The notes: generated from the letters alone by a model not told the origin. A stretch of 64,000 nucleotides of DNA from Candidatus Handelsmanbacteria bacterium (GCA_016867395.1 VGJS01000009.1:1-64000), one strand, 5' to 3'; shown: positions 17,186 to 28,264, numbered from the stretch's first letter. Translations and numbers: made by a program.

Positions 17186-19690
17186 ATGAGCGACCGGACG
17201 GAGTGGTTGGCCCGCAAGGGCTGGGGGGTGTTCTGCCATTGGCTGGGCGCCGCGCCCAGCGCGGATGGAGGCGCCGGCTTGAGCGCCGAGGAGTGGAACG
17301 AATGGGTGGATGCTTTCGACGTGGAAGGGCTGGCCGGCCAAATGGCAGGGGCAGGAGTGCCCTATTTCCTTCTCACCATCGGCCAGAACTCCGGTCATTA
17401 CCTGGCCCCCAACCCGGTGTACGACGAGTTGGTGGGCATCCATCCCAGCAAATGCGCCCGCCGCGACCTGGTGGCCGATCTACACGCCGCCCTTGCCAAG
17501 CGCGGCATCGACCTTTTGGTGTACCTGCCTAGCGGGGCCCCGGCCGCGGATAGGGTGGCGGTGGAGCGGTTGGGCTGGGAATGGGGCTTCGAGAGGGATT
17601 GGCCCGCCTGGGGCACGGGGCGCAGGGGCAAGCGGCTGGCCGAGTTCCAGCACAAATGGGAGCAGGTCGTCGCGCACTGGTCGCGGCAATGGGGCACCAA
17701 GGTGAAGGGCTGGTGGATCGACGGCTGCTACTTTGCCGACGAGATGTACCGCCACCCCGGAGAGCCCAACTTCGCCAGCTTTGCCGCCTCGCTACGGGCC
17801 GGCAACCCGGAGGCCATCCTCGCCTTCAATCCGGGGGTGCTGGTGCCGGTCATCTGCCACAGCGAGGAGGAGGACTACACCGCCGGGGAGATCGCCGGGG
17901 CCCTGCCCGAATGCCCTGGCCCCTGGGTGGAGCGCAAAGGCCACCGTGCCCGGTATCATTTGCTTAGCTATCTGGGCCAGAGTTGGTGCCAGGGGTCGCC
18001 GCGCTTCCCTGCAGAACTTGCCGTGGGCTATACCCGCCACGTTACCGGCAAAGGCGGGGTCATCACCTGGGACGTGCCTATAGACCGCAAGGGGCTAATC
18101 CCCGGGGACTTCCTGCGCCAGTTGGAGGCCATCGGCGCGGCGCAGACAAAGAGCTGGTTGGAGGGCGGCCCGGTGCCCGAGGCGGCGGTGCGCAGCAGCC
18201 GGGCTCTGCGCGAAAGATTGCTGGCCGACCCCACCCGGCCGCGTTACCACTTCTGTCCTCCCGAGGACCAGGGCATGCCCGGCGACCCCAACGGGGCCTT
18301 CTTCGCCAATGGCCGCTATCACCTTATGTACCTCTACAACCGCAGCGGCTCGGGTTTCTGCTGGGGCCATATCTCCAGTGCGGACCTGGTCCACTGGCGG
18401 CACCACCCCGACGCCATCGGCCCGGGGGATGGGGACGAGGGCTGTTTCAGCGGCGGGGCCTTTGTGGACAAGGAGGGCATTGCCACCCTTTCGTACTGGA
18501 TGCTGTGGGGGGACAAGGGCATCGGCCTGGCCCAAAGCCGGGGCCCAAAGTACGATATCTGGACCAAGCTGGCGGCCAATCCGGTGATCAAGTCCACTGA
18601 ATGGGGTGTCACCGAGATGAAGGACGCACAGGGCCAAAGCTTCTGCGTGGGCTCGGCCGACCCATCCAACATCTGGAAGGAGAATGGGCGATACTACATG
18701 CTCACCGGAAATCTGCTGGTGCTCAACAAGCTGGGCCGCGCCCCGGAGGCCCCCCCGTCCGAGCAGGGGGACCGGCTTTACCTCTTTGTCTCCGACGATC
18801 TCAAAACGTGGGAGTACCAACACGTCTTCTACCAGCGTCGGCCCGAATGGACCCAGGCCAGCGAGGACAATATGTGTCCCAGTTTCCTGCCCCTGCCCGC
18901 CAGCCCCGAGGGCGGGCCGCCCAGCGGCAAACACCTGCTGCTCTTCATCAGCCACAACCTCGGCTGCCAGTACTATGTGGGCACCTACCGCGATCTGCGC
19001 TTCTATCCAGAGACCCACGGCCGCATGACCTGGGTGGACAACACCTATTTCGCCCCCGAGGCCCTGATCGACGGCCAGGGCCGGCAGATCATGTGGTCCT
19101 GGCTGCTCGACAACCCCGAGGGGGAAAAGGAGCGGGGCTGGTCCGGGGTGTACGGCCTGCCTCGCACCTTGTGGGTGGGGGAGGACCACACCTTGAGGAT
19201 GGCCCCGGTGCCGGAGTTGGAGATGCTGCGCGGCTCCCAGCGCCGCTGGCGGGCCGGGGCTTTGAAGGAGGGCCAGGCCCGGGTGCTGGAGGGGATCGAC
19301 GGGTGCTCCTGCGAGCTGGAGCTGGAGATCGAGGTGGGGGATGCGGACCGCTGCGGGATCAAGGTGCGGGCTGGTGGGGACGAGGAGACCTTGCTCTACT
19401 ACGACCGCCCGGCACAGGAACTGGTCTTCGACAGCACCCACAGCGGAAACATGGGCCGGCGGGTGGTGGAGCGGGCGCCCCTGGCCCTGGGGCGGGGCGA
19501 GGCGCTGCGCCTGCGGGTCTTTGTGGACCAGTCGGTGGTGGAGATCTTCGCCAACCAGCGCCAGGCCATCGGCCGGCGGGTGTACCCGGCGCAGGCGGAC
19601 AGCGACCAGGTGGTGCTCTTCGCCGAGGGCGGCGCGGCCCGCCTGAAGCGCGCAGTGGGCTGGGAGATGGCGCTGGCCAATCCCTATTGA
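17186..19690 (+). CDS. GH29-like / GH32 fusion glycosidase
   Basis: This is an 834-residue protein without signal peptide. Residues about 1-340 resemble an alpha-L-fucosidase (GH29) barrel: KGWGVFCHWLG, YFLLTIGQNSGHY and a WWIDGCYF strand where the nucleophile Asp would lie. Residues about 355-830 form a GH32 five-blade propeller plus its beta-sandwich: GDPNGAFFANGRYHLMYLYN near 366 carries the nucleophile Asp, ADPSNIW stands in for the RDP motif, and VDNTYFAPEAL and FVDQSVVEIFANQR are typical. The EC motif that supplies the acid/base Glu is replaced by NMCPSFLP near 562. Fructan hydrolysis is thus uncertain; another glycoside or a binding role is possible. Its last 7 bases overlap the convergent FMN oxidase gene. 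Confidence 0.8.
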   Translation: MSDRTEWLARKGWGVFCHWLGAAPSADGGAGLSAEEWNEWVDAFDVEGLAGQMAGAGVPYFLLTIGQNSGHYLAPNPVYDELVGIHPSKCARRDLVADLHAALAKRGIDLLVYLPSGAPAADRVAVERLGWEWGFERDWPAWGTGRRGKRLAEFQHKWEQVVAHWSRQWGTKVKGWWIDGCYFADEMYRHPGEPNFASFAASLRAGNPEAILAFNPGVLVPVICHSEEEDYTAGEIAGALPECPGPWVERKGHRARYHLLSYLGQSWCQGSPRFPAELAVGYTRHVTGKGGVITWDVPIDRKGLIPGDFLRQLEAIGAAQTKSWLEGGPVPEAAVRSSRALRERLLADPTRPRYHFCPPEDQGMPGDPNGAFFANGRYHLMYLYNRSGSGFCWGHISSADLVHWRHHPDAIGPGDGDEGCFSGGAFVDKEGIATLSYWMLWGDKGIGLAQSRGPKYDIWTKLAANPVIKSTEWGVTEMKDAQGQSFCVGSADPSNIWKENGRYYMLTGNLLVLNKLGRAPEAPPSEQGDRLYLFVSDDLKTWEYQHVFYQRRPEWTQASEDNMCPSFLPLPASPEGGPPSGKHLLLFISHNLGCQYYVGTYRDLRFYPETHGRMTWVDNTYFAPEALIDGQGRQIMWSWLLDNPEGEKERGWSGVYGLPRTLWVGEDHTLRMAPVPELEMLRGSQRRWRAGALKEGQARVLEGIDGCSCELELEIEVGDADRCGIKVRAGGDEETLLYYDRPAQELVFDSTHSGNMGRRVVERAPLALGRGEALRLRVFVDQSVVEIFANQRQAIGRRVYPAQADSDQVVLFAEGGAARLKRAVGWEMALANPY

Positions 19691-20844
19691 GGTGGGGCTA
19701 GCCGCTCGATATCGGCCAGGGTGGCGCAGCCCAGGTTGACCAGGTTGGCGTTGAGGTCGACTAGCAGATTTTCGGCCAGCAAGTCGCCGCCCTCCTCGCC
19801 CAGGGCAGCCACCGCGTAAAGGAAGGCCCGCCCCAGGAAGACGAAGTCGGCGCCCAGGGCCAGGACCCGCAGGATGTCCAGGCCGGTACGGATGCCGCTG
19901 TCGAAGAGCACCGGCACCCGGCCGCCGATCTCTTTCACCATGGCCGGTAGGGCCTCGATGGCCGAAGGGGTGCCGTCGAACTGCCGAGCGCCGTGGTTGG
20001 AGACCTGGATGGCGTCGACGCTCGCCTCGAGGGCCGGCGCCACGTCGGCCGGGTGGATCAGGCCCTTGATCACCAGGGCGCCGCTCCACTCCTGGCGCAC
20101 CTCCTTGAGGTACTCCCACGACAGGGTGCCGCCCACGTGGTGGGCCACGAAGGCGATCACATCCTTCCAGCCGCGGGAAGAGGCGTACTTTTCCAGGGTG
20201 CGCAGGGAGGGCAGGCCCTCCTGCAGGGTGCAGAGGGTCCAGGATGGGTGGCAGAGGGCCTCCCAGACAAAGCGGGGGCCGATGACGGGGGGCATGCGCA
20301 GGCCGGCGCGGATGGTCCGCTCGCGACGGCTGCCCACCGGCACATCGGCGGTCACCACCAGGGTGTGGAAACCCGCCTCCCGGGCCCGTCGCAGGATATC
20401 GGCGCGGACGTGGCGCTCCCGGGGCGGGTAGAGCTGGAACCAGCCCATCTCTCCGACCAGGGGCCCCACGGTCTCGGGGGTCTGGGTGGCCACGGTGCTC
20501 ATGCAGTAGGGAAAGCCGTAGCGGGCAGCGGTGCGGGCCAGGATCAGCTCGGCCCGGGGCCAGATCAGGCCGCTCAACCCCATGGGCGACACCCCAAAAG
20601 GGACGCGGTACTGCCGGCCCAGGAGGGTGGTCGAAGGGTCGGGCTTGAGCTCCCCCTTCATGAAGCGGGGCAGCAGGGTCACCTCGGACATTTTTTCCAG
20701 ATTCCGCGACACGCCGCGCTCGTCGCCGGTGCCGGTCTCCAGGTACTCCCAGGCCACGTGGGGGATGCGGCCCTGGGCCCGCCGGCGCAGGTCGGCGACC
20801 GTGGGGTAGTGCTGCATCAGTTTTTTAAGGCGCTGCTCGTCCAT
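19684..20844 (-). CDS. FMN-dependent alpha-hydroxy-acid oxidase/dehydrogenase
   Basis: This 386-residue protein belongs to the lactate oxidase/glycolate oxidase/LldD family. Seen landmarks are PFGVSPMGLSGLIWPRAELILARTA, WFQLYPPRER, LVVTADVPVGSRRERTIRAGLR, the FMN Lys in LVIKGLIHPADV and the active-site SNHGARQFDG with catalytic His and Arg near residues 282-285. PVLFDSGIRTGLDILRVLALGAD binds the FMN phosphate. It oxidises 2-hydroxy acids such as lactate or glycolate; the electron acceptor is not clear. It faces the GH29/GH32 gene and is divergent from the epimerase gene, with about 95 bases between the two starts. Confidence 0.9.
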   Translation of the reverse strand: MDEQRLKKLMQHYPTVADLRRRAQGRIPHVAWEYLETGTGDERGVSRNLEKMSEVTLLPRFMKGELKPDPSTTLLGRQYRVPFGVSPMGLSGLIWPRAELILARTAARYGFPYCMSTVATQTPETVGPLVGEMGWFQLYPPRERHVRADILRRAREAGFHTLVVTADVPVGSRRERTIRAGLRMPPVIGPRFVWEALCHPSWTLCTLQEGLPSLRTLEKYASSRGWKDVIAFVAHHVGGTLSWEYLKEVRQEWSGALVIKGLIHPADVAPALEASVDAIQVSNHGARQFDGTPSAIEALPAMVKEIGGRVPVLFDSGIRTGLDILRVLALGADFVFLGRAFLYAVAALGEEGGDLLAENLLVDLNANLVNLGCATLADIERLAPPQ

Positions 20845-20875
20845 CTTTTCTGCTCAGGAAGATCAGTCGGTTTTC

Positions 20876-20905
20876 TTGACAAGAGGAGGGTCAGGGTGGT
20901 AAATA
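20876..20905 (+). promoter_or_regulatory. Sigma-70-type promoter of the SDR epimerase gene
   Basis: TTGACA at 20876-20881 and TAAATA at 20900-20905 are separated by 18 bases in otherwise GC-rich DNA. This is a near-consensus housekeeping promoter. Transcription would begin near 20912, leaving a 28-base leader that ends in AAAGGAG before the TTG start at 20940. Confidence 0.6.
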
Positions 20906-20939
20906 AGCGAAATCCCAACCCATCGCGAAAGGAGCGGAT

Positions 20940-21734
20940 TTGTCGCCGGTATTCAGGGTTTTGCTGCTGGGCGGCCGGGGCAACATCGGTTCCGGCCTGC
21001 GGCGGTACCTGCCGCAACTCGATGCGCGGTACCGCTTTGTCTCCATCGACCTGCCAGGTGCGGTCAACCGCATCCCGGTCAATGGCACAACGGAGGAATT
21101 GGTCGACCTCGATTTCTTTGCCCATCCTCAGGCCCTGCGCCGGCAGCTGCAGGGCGTCGACCTAGTGGTGTACCTGGCCCGGCAGGGCGGCCTGGCCGAG
21201 ATGAACCAGATGACCGACCTGGTGTACGAGTCAGTGCTGGAACTGGAGCCGGCCCCGCTGATCGTAGGGTCCAGCTCGGTGCACGCCGTGGACGCGGCCT
21301 ATCTGTGGTACGAGAAAGACCCCTATCCTCTCATCGCCCAGCGCCGCTTCGCCGAACTGGGCGACTGGCCGCACCTCCCAGCCACCCTGCCGGCCTGCCC
21401 GATGAACGACTACGGCTCCGAGAAGGCCTACGTCGAGGCCTGGACCCACCAGCTGGCCCTGCGGGGAAGGCCCGCAGTGGCGGCGCGCTGGGGCGGGGTC
21501 AACGCCGAGAACCGCATGACCAGGGAGGTTGCCTACTTCTCGGTGTGGTGCCACCAGGAGGACGCAGCCCGCTTCGTCCATGCCTGCTTCACCGCCCACC
21601 GGGAGGGCCGGCTGAGGAGTGGGGCTCACTACTTCGTCATCTCCGACAATACCTACAGCATCTTCGACATCGCCACCCCGGCCGCCGAGGTCGGGTACAG
21701 GCCGGTCCACAATGCCGAAGTGTTCTACCGCTGA
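20940..21734 (+). CDS. NAD-dependent epimerase/dehydratase (extended SDR)
   Basis: TTG 20940 sits 6 bases after AAAGGAGCGG; the 264-residue product begins FRVLLLGGRGNIGSGLRRYLP, the Rossmann Gly motif of extended SDR enzymes. VSIDLPGAVNRIPV, DLVVYLARQGG, a GSSSVHAV Ser-containing strand and the active-site YGSEKAYVEAW (YxxxK) follow. Length is at the short end for epimerases. The likely reaction is oxidation, reduction or epimerisation of a sugar or its lactone with NAD(P). It stands alone with its own promoter; what follows downstream is decayed. Confidence 0.85.
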   Translation: MSPVFRVLLLGGRGNIGSGLRRYLPQLDARYRFVSIDLPGAVNRIPVNGTTEELVDLDFFAHPQALRRQLQGVDLVVYLARQGGLAEMNQMTDLVYESVLELEPAPLIVGSSSVHAVDAAYLWYEKDPYPLIAQRRFAELGDWPHLPATLPACPMNDYGSEKAYVEAWTHQLALRGRPAVAARWGGVNAENRMTREVAYFSVWCHQEDAARFVHACFTAHREGRLRSGAHYFVISDNTYSIFDIATPAAEVGYRPVHNAEVFYR

Positions 21735-21829
21735 GCCGAAGGGCGCGGCTTTCCTTCCGGCAAGAACTTTCTTGCTGTACTCAGTGGAGGGGCCTCACGC
21801 AGCATGAGTTTAGCCGGGTCGGTGGTGTG

Positions 21830-23619
21830 GTGAATCGCGACGGCAAAGCGGCAGACAGGAAGATCCCTCCCCTATGGCGCATCGGGCTGGTCGTGTTGGC
21901 GCTGAACCAGGGAACACCCGCCCAGGCCTCGAAGGGGGACCTGAACCGCTTTTTCTCCGAGGAGGTGCAGATCGTCACCGCCGACCGGCTGCCCTGCGCG
22001 CTGCTCCAGGTGCCGGCCAGGGTCTACGTGATCCCCGGCGCGGCGGTGCAGACCGCGGGCGGCCAGCGCCTGTGGGAGGTCCTGCGCCGGGTTCCCGGAG
22101 TCGAGATGATGATCCCGCGGGCGTAACAGGGTGAGGTGAATATTTGCGGCCTGGGCAAACCCCTTAGCAACCGCACCCTGATCCTGCTCGACGGGCGGAC
22201 CGTCCTCAACAGCTTCTTCGACTTCGTCCTCTGGGAAGCCATCCCCGTCCTGCCCGATCAAATCGACCGTGTCGAAATCGTCGAAGGCCGTAGTTCAGCG
22301 CTGTGCGGCGCCAACGCCTTGAATGGCGTGATCAACATCATCACCAAGGCGCTCGCAAAGATGCACGGGGCGCAGGTGCAGGTGGGCGCCGGGCAAGGGC
22401 GCAGCCGGTCGGCCAGTGCGCTGTGGGTGGGCAACGCAGGCCGCGTCAGCTATCGCCTGGGCGCATCCTGGCGTCGGGCAGGACAGTTCGAGCACTCGGA
22501 CCGCTTGGCCACCCCGGTCGCCAGGGTGCGCGGGCAGGTGGACCGGACCCGCAACCAGCTGACCTCCGGTGTCACGGGGACCACGGACCCCTCCTTCACG
22601 GCCCGGAACGTGCGCCTGGATGCTATCTACCACCGGGTGAAACTGGGCGGGTTCTGGAACTAGGGTTCGGGAAGGTTCGACCACTTCGGCCTGTTGAAGG
22701 AACGCTTGGTCGAGTACGGCATCGGGGAGCTGAGCGCGCAGCGGCGCTTCGCTCTTCCGACCGGCAACCTGCTGGTCGCCGGCGCGAGCGTCCGCCGCCT
22801 CGACATGCGCGCGGGCGCCTTCGCACATCGGTCGGTGGACCAGAGCATCTGGTCGTTGTATTTCGAGGACGAATGGCGGATCCGGCCCCGCCTCAGCGTC
22901 GTGTCCAGCGGTCGCCCGGACTAGTACGAGCTGGCGGGCGCGGCGTTCTCCCCGCGCCTCGCCGCGATATACACCCCCTGGCCCGGCCAGGTGTTCCGGG
23001 TCGCAGTCGCCACGGCGTTCCGCTATCCCAACCTGAACGAGAATCTACTCGACCTGGAACAGCAACTGCCCGTGCCGCGGTTCCTCCCGCCGAACGCTGG
23101 TTTCACCGGCATGTCTGTGTCGATCCACGGCAATCCGGACCTGCGGAAGGAGCGGATCCGCCTTGCCGAGGTGGCGCACCGGGGGCGCTTCGGCACCCTG
23201 GAAAACACCCTTGCCGGCTACCACTGCCGGCTGCGCGACATCATCGTATTCCAGGCCCACCCACCTGGCAGAGATCGCGCCGCCGGTCTTCCACCTGGAG
23301 GATGCCTTCGCCAACCCGGGCAAAGCCTGCGCCTGGGGCCTGGGGGTGGGGGCGGAGTGGCGCTGCCGTCCCTGGCTTTCCATGGCGGCCAACTACTTCT
23401 TCCTGCGCCTGCGGGGGTCCGGGGATCCCCGCAGGCGCGCGCCGGGAAAGTCCCGCCCACAAGGGCAATGCCGGGGTGGACCTGCGCCGGGGTCGCCTGG
23501 CGGCGGGTCATAACGTAGTTGTGGAGCGGGTCAATCAAGGCCGACTGCGGGCCGTCAACCGGGTGATGATCTCCGGCCGTGGTTCCGGCGCGCGGACCGC
23601 GGTGGGCGGCCAGGTCTGA
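21830..23619 (+). pseudogene. TonB-dependent outer-membrane receptor, decayed
   Basis: Signal-peptide-like IGLVVLALNQGTPAQA, a FFSEEVQIVTADR start, a plug domain (LWEVLRRVPGVEMM; LSNRTLILLDGRTVLNSFFDFV; QIDRVEIVEGRSSAL; NGVINIITKALA) and barrel segments (FSPRLAAIYTPWPGQVFRVAVATAFRYP cut here into two blocks, and HKGNAGVDLRRGRLAAG at the end) make the family certain. The frame is cut by TAA 22124-22126, TAG 22661-22663 and TAG 22922-22924 and shifts near 23265 and again before 23460. Conserved residues are also lost: NICGLG for NIRGLG, SALCGANA for SALYGANA. This argues for real decay rather than read error. It would have taken up a siderophore, cobalamin or glycan. Confidence 0.85.
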
Positions 23620-23642
23620 ACCTTGGGCGCATCGATTAGAGC

Positions 23643-24113
23643 GTGGCCGGCTCGCGCGAAGGCACCCTGACCTCGCTGTAGTTGGGCACCAGCATGGCGG
23701 TGGGGGTGACCGTGGAACAGGCTGAAAAACTGGACTGCCTGGAACGGTTCCTGGAGCAGTGGACGAGGCATATGGCCCAGTTGCTGAAGCGCATAGGCGT
23801 TCCCAGCTTGGGTCCGGTGCGGATCCGCAACCTCCTCCATGCTGCCTCCGAACAGCGCCGCAAGGTGTTGCTGTATCATACCCGCCAACTGGGCCGGCTG
23901 GCCAAGTTGCACCAGCAGTTGCTGGGCGAATATCGAGCCATCGAAGAGCAGATCAACAAGGTGCGCGAACTGGAGATCTAAGTGCGCGAGAAGGTCCACC
24001 CCGGCGTCAATATCCGCCTGGGCATCTACCAGCTCAACCTCGCCGCGACGCACCAAGCGGCGCGCTTCCGTGCGGTGGGCAGGAAAGTGCGCGAGGAGGT
24101 TCTCAACGTCAGG
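23643..24113 (+). pseudogene. DUF342/FapA-like protein fragment
   Basis: The frame reads GSREGTLTSL, then TAG at 23679-23681, then LGTSMAVGVTVEQAEKL, a long helical segment (KLHQQLLGEYRAIEEQINKVRELEI), TAA at 23979-23981 and finally VREKVHPGVNIRLGIYQLNL. The glycine-rich repeats before and after a coiled coil match the C-terminal half of DUF342 (FapA-like polymer-forming) proteins. Only this half is present and the reading is stopped twice, so the gene is dead. It directly follows the dead TonB receptor, so the two probably decayed together. Function of the parent family is not well known. Confidence 0.6.
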
Positions 24114-24324
24114 CATAGGCGGGTCAGACCAGCCAACTGCCCACCTCGATCCGATGCGACCCAACCCTACCGGGATGAGCTGATCCTTGGAAACGGCCCC
24201 ATCATGCCGTTGTTGCTGGCCAGGGGTGCAGCCATCGATAGAACCGGCCCACCCCCCGGATTCAGGCCAGAGCCAGAGCCGGGACTTCCTCCGGGGAGAT
24301 AGGATCGAGGCCGTCGAGTTGGCG
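24114..24324. other. Intergenic stretch without recognisable gene
   Basis: This 211-base stretch lies between the DUF342 remnant and the 3' end of the DUF362 gene. Short frames here lack ribosome sites and recognisable protein patterns. It may be further remnant of the decayed locus. Confidence 0.4.
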
Positions 24325-25267
24325 CTACTTGTTCACCTCGTCGAGGTTCCAGGACACTGCCGAGCCGTCGGGACGGAAGCGCCGGTAGTACCCGCGCTCG
24401 GCGCGGCGCAGCGCCCGGGTCTCGCCCCGGGTCAGGGATCTGCCGGTGGGCAGATGGACCACCTCGATGTCGTCGATGCGGTTGGTGCCCACCGCATCGA
24501 CTTCGACCGGGTTCTCCCCCAGCAGGGTCCAGCCCAGCGGGTAGTTGCGGCCCTCGTTGAAGGCGGTGCCGTCGCGGCAGGCCCAGGCTGCGGTGGGCGG
24601 CGAGCAGATCGCAGAGCTTGTCGAGGAAACGGTTCTCGTGGACACTCAGGCCGTTGGTCTCCAGACGCCAGCGCTCCTCGCCGATGCCCTCGTCCACCTG
24701 CTGGACGCTGCAGATGTGCCGTTCGGGGGTGGCCAGGGTGCCCATCAGTTTCTTCATCGCCAGGGTGGTGCAGACCAGGTTGTGGCACTTGGCCACCGGC
24801 GCGTTAAAGAAAAAACACCAGTCGGTCACCTCGCGGGCAATGGGGTAGTGGGTGTGGACCACCCCGCCGGGCACCGCCACCTGCCGGGCCTCCACCTGGG
24901 CGAGCACCGCCGGGCGCACCTGCTGCTGGGCCAGCATGGCCCGGTACCCGCGCTTTTCCCAGGTGTGGCCGTGCTTGGGCTGCTCGCCGGCCTGACCCTC
25001 GGCCATTACCAGCCGCTGGCGGGGGACCCCCTTCTCCACCAGGGCATCGATCATGCCGGCCAGGAAAGCGGGGTGGGTGATCACCCGGCGGTCGGCGGGG
25101 AAGAGCACGGTGGCGTTGGGTTTGAGCAGCATGGTGCCTCCGGTCGGCAGGTCGGGCTCCAACAACCGCAGCGCCGCGTGGGCCAGTTCGCGATAGGTGG
25201 CAAAAGGGGCGTGGTTGGTGGTGATGGGCACTCGGTAGAGGTACACTGTGTCGGGCTTGATCTTCAT
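24325..25267 (-). CDS. DUF362 domain protein, one apparent +1 frameshift
   Basis: ATG at 25267 starts [14 protein letters not shown]. The DUF362 signature is [21 protein letters not shown], followed by [11 protein letters not shown] and [19 protein letters not shown]. Near 24595 the homology jumps one frame and continues as [36 protein letters not shown] and SWNLDEVNK to the stop at 24325. Total length is one base over a multiple of three, so a single extra base in an intact gene explains it. The corrected protein is about 313 residues. DUF362 proteins are of unknown function, sometimes with an Fe-S domain, which is absent here. Confidence 0.7.
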
Positions 25268-25406
25268 CGGGCGCCTCCTCCGGGTCCTCCCTGGTACAAT
25301 GCGCAAGACCCCACTGCCCGTCCAATGGCCCGCAATGGGGGCGGGGCTTATATTGACACGCGGCGCGCCGGCGGCGGCCCCTCCCCCAACCTGTGAGGAA
25401 GAAACC

Positions 25407-26357
<951 letters not shown>

Positions 26358-26361
26358 GTGC

Positions 26362-28264
26362 TCAGACCTCCAACTGCAGTCCCAGGACCACCACCCGGTT
26401 GGGCGGGATGCGGAAGAACTGGCTCACGTCCCAGGCGTTGTGGGAGAGGAAGGAGAAGAGCCGGCGCTGCCAGCGCGGAACCTTCCAGGAGGAGCGGCGG
26501 CGGACGACCAGGTTTTCGCGGCCCAGGAAGAAGGTGGTCTGCATCAGCGCCAAATTGAAAGATTGGGGTTGGATCCGGGGCAGGTCGGCGCTCAGGTCCG
26601 GGATCTCGCAGAAGCCGTAGCGCAGGATGAGGCGGTAGAATCCCTCGCCCAGGGAGGTCAACTCGGCCCGCTCGCCGAAGTCCAGGTAGGGGACCGAGGC
26701 GGTCTGCACGGTCAACAGGACGATGGTTTCGTGCAGCACCTTGTTGTGCTTGTAGTTGTGCAGCAGGGTGATCGGAATGCCCGCGGGGTTGCCGCTGAGG
26801 AAGACGGCAATGCCCGGCACCCGCAGGGGCGCGTGCTGGGCGGCCTCCTGGAGGAAGAGCTCCACCGGCAGCAGCATCTCCTGGATACGGTCCCGCAGGT
26901 GGGCGCGGCCCTGCTCCCAGGTGGACATCAACAGGTAGATGGTCCCGGCCATCAGCAGGGGCACCCAGCCCCCGTCGTGGACCTTGAGCAGGTTGGCCGC
27001 CAGGAAGCACAGGCCCGGGGTGGCGAAGAGGCCGGTCATGACCAGGGCAGCCAGGGGGGGCCAGGACCAGACCTGGCGGGCGGCGCTGTAGAGCAGGAGG
27101 GTGGTGAAGAACATGGTGGTGGAGACGGCGATCCCGTACGCGGCCGCCAGGTTCCCCGACTCGCGGAAGACCAGCATCAGGAGGATGGTCCCCGCCATCA
27201 GCATCCAGTTGATGGCCGGCAGGTAAACCTGGCCGATCTCGCTGGTGGATGTCTGGCGGATCTCCAGGCGGGGGCAGTACCCCAGTTGCACGGCCTGGCG
27301 GGTGAGGGAAAAGGCGCCGGAGATCACCGCCTGGGAGGCGATCACCGTGGCCGATGGTGGCCAGGGCCACCATCGGGAAGAGGCCCCAGGAGGGGACGAG
27401 GAAGTAAAAGGGATTGGCGGTCGCCCCCGGGTCGCGCAGGAGCAGGGCGCCCTGGCCGAAGTAGTTGAGCAAGAGACAGGGCAGGGCGGCGCAGCACCAG
27501 CCCAGTTGGATGGCGCGCCGGCCGAAATGCCCCATGTCCGCGTACAGGGCCTCTCCCCCGGTGACCACCAGGAACACGGCGCCCAGCACGGCAAAACCCC
27601 GCCAGCCCTCGGCGGCGAAGAAATCCAGGGCATAGAGGGGGCTGAGGGCCACGAGCACCTCGGGGGTATGGGCGATGGAGAAGGCGCCCAGCAGGCCGAT
27701 GACGGCGAACCACACCAGCACGATGGGGCCGAAGACGTTGCCGATCTTCCCGGTCCCGAAGTGCTGGAAGCAGAAGAGGCCGAGCATGATGGCGATGTAA
27801 AGAGGCAGCACGTAGGGCTGGAACAGGGGGGTGGCCACGCTGAGTCCCTCCACGGCGCTGAGCACCGAGATGGCCGGTGTGAGCATGCCGTCGGCGTAGA
27901 GCAGGGCCGCGCCGAACACCCCCAGGGCCACCAGGGTCCAGCTTCGCTGGGGCCGTTTCGAAGTCACCAGCGCCATCAGCGCCAGGATGCCGCCCTCGCC
28001 GCGGTTGTCGGCCCGCAGCAGGAAGACCAGGTACTTCAGGGTGATGATCACCAGAAGGGACCAGCAGATCAGGGAGAGGATGCCCAGGACGTTGACGTGG
28101 GTGGGGGGCAGGCCGTGGCTGCCGGTGAAACACTCACGCAGCGCGTAGAGCGGGCTGGTGCCGATGTCGCCGTAAACCACCCCCAGGGCGCCCAGCACCA
28201 GCATCGGCAGCGGGTTGTGGTGGACGTCCTCGGGAAGGTCGATCTGGGGGGCGGGCTCGGTCAT
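26362..28264 (-). CDS. kup: Kup/Trk-type low-affinity potassium transporter, one +1 frameshift
   Basis: The N-terminal half (LGALGVVYGDIGTSPLYAL, LKYLVFLLRADNRGEGGILAL, LLYADGMLTPAISVLSAVEG) is unmistakable Kup. At about 27352 the frame changes: GLFPMVALATI is followed in the next frame by ATVIASQAVISGAFSLTRQA, the conserved next helix. Length is one base over a multiple of three. The C-terminal half continues normally with PAINWMLMAGTI and ends LQLEV. The corrected protein is about 633 residues with twelve helices. Kup imports K+ with protons. The start at 28264 overlaps the kinase stop in an ATGA, so it is coupled to the two-component system. The shift lies inside a perfect 12-base inverted repeat. 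Confidence 0.82.

Noticed and set aside
18095-20119. Long minus-strand frame of about 674 residues opposite the GH29/GH32 gene
   Set aside because: Pro/Gly/Arg/His-rich antisense reading typical of GC-rich coding DNA; both true genes here match known families.
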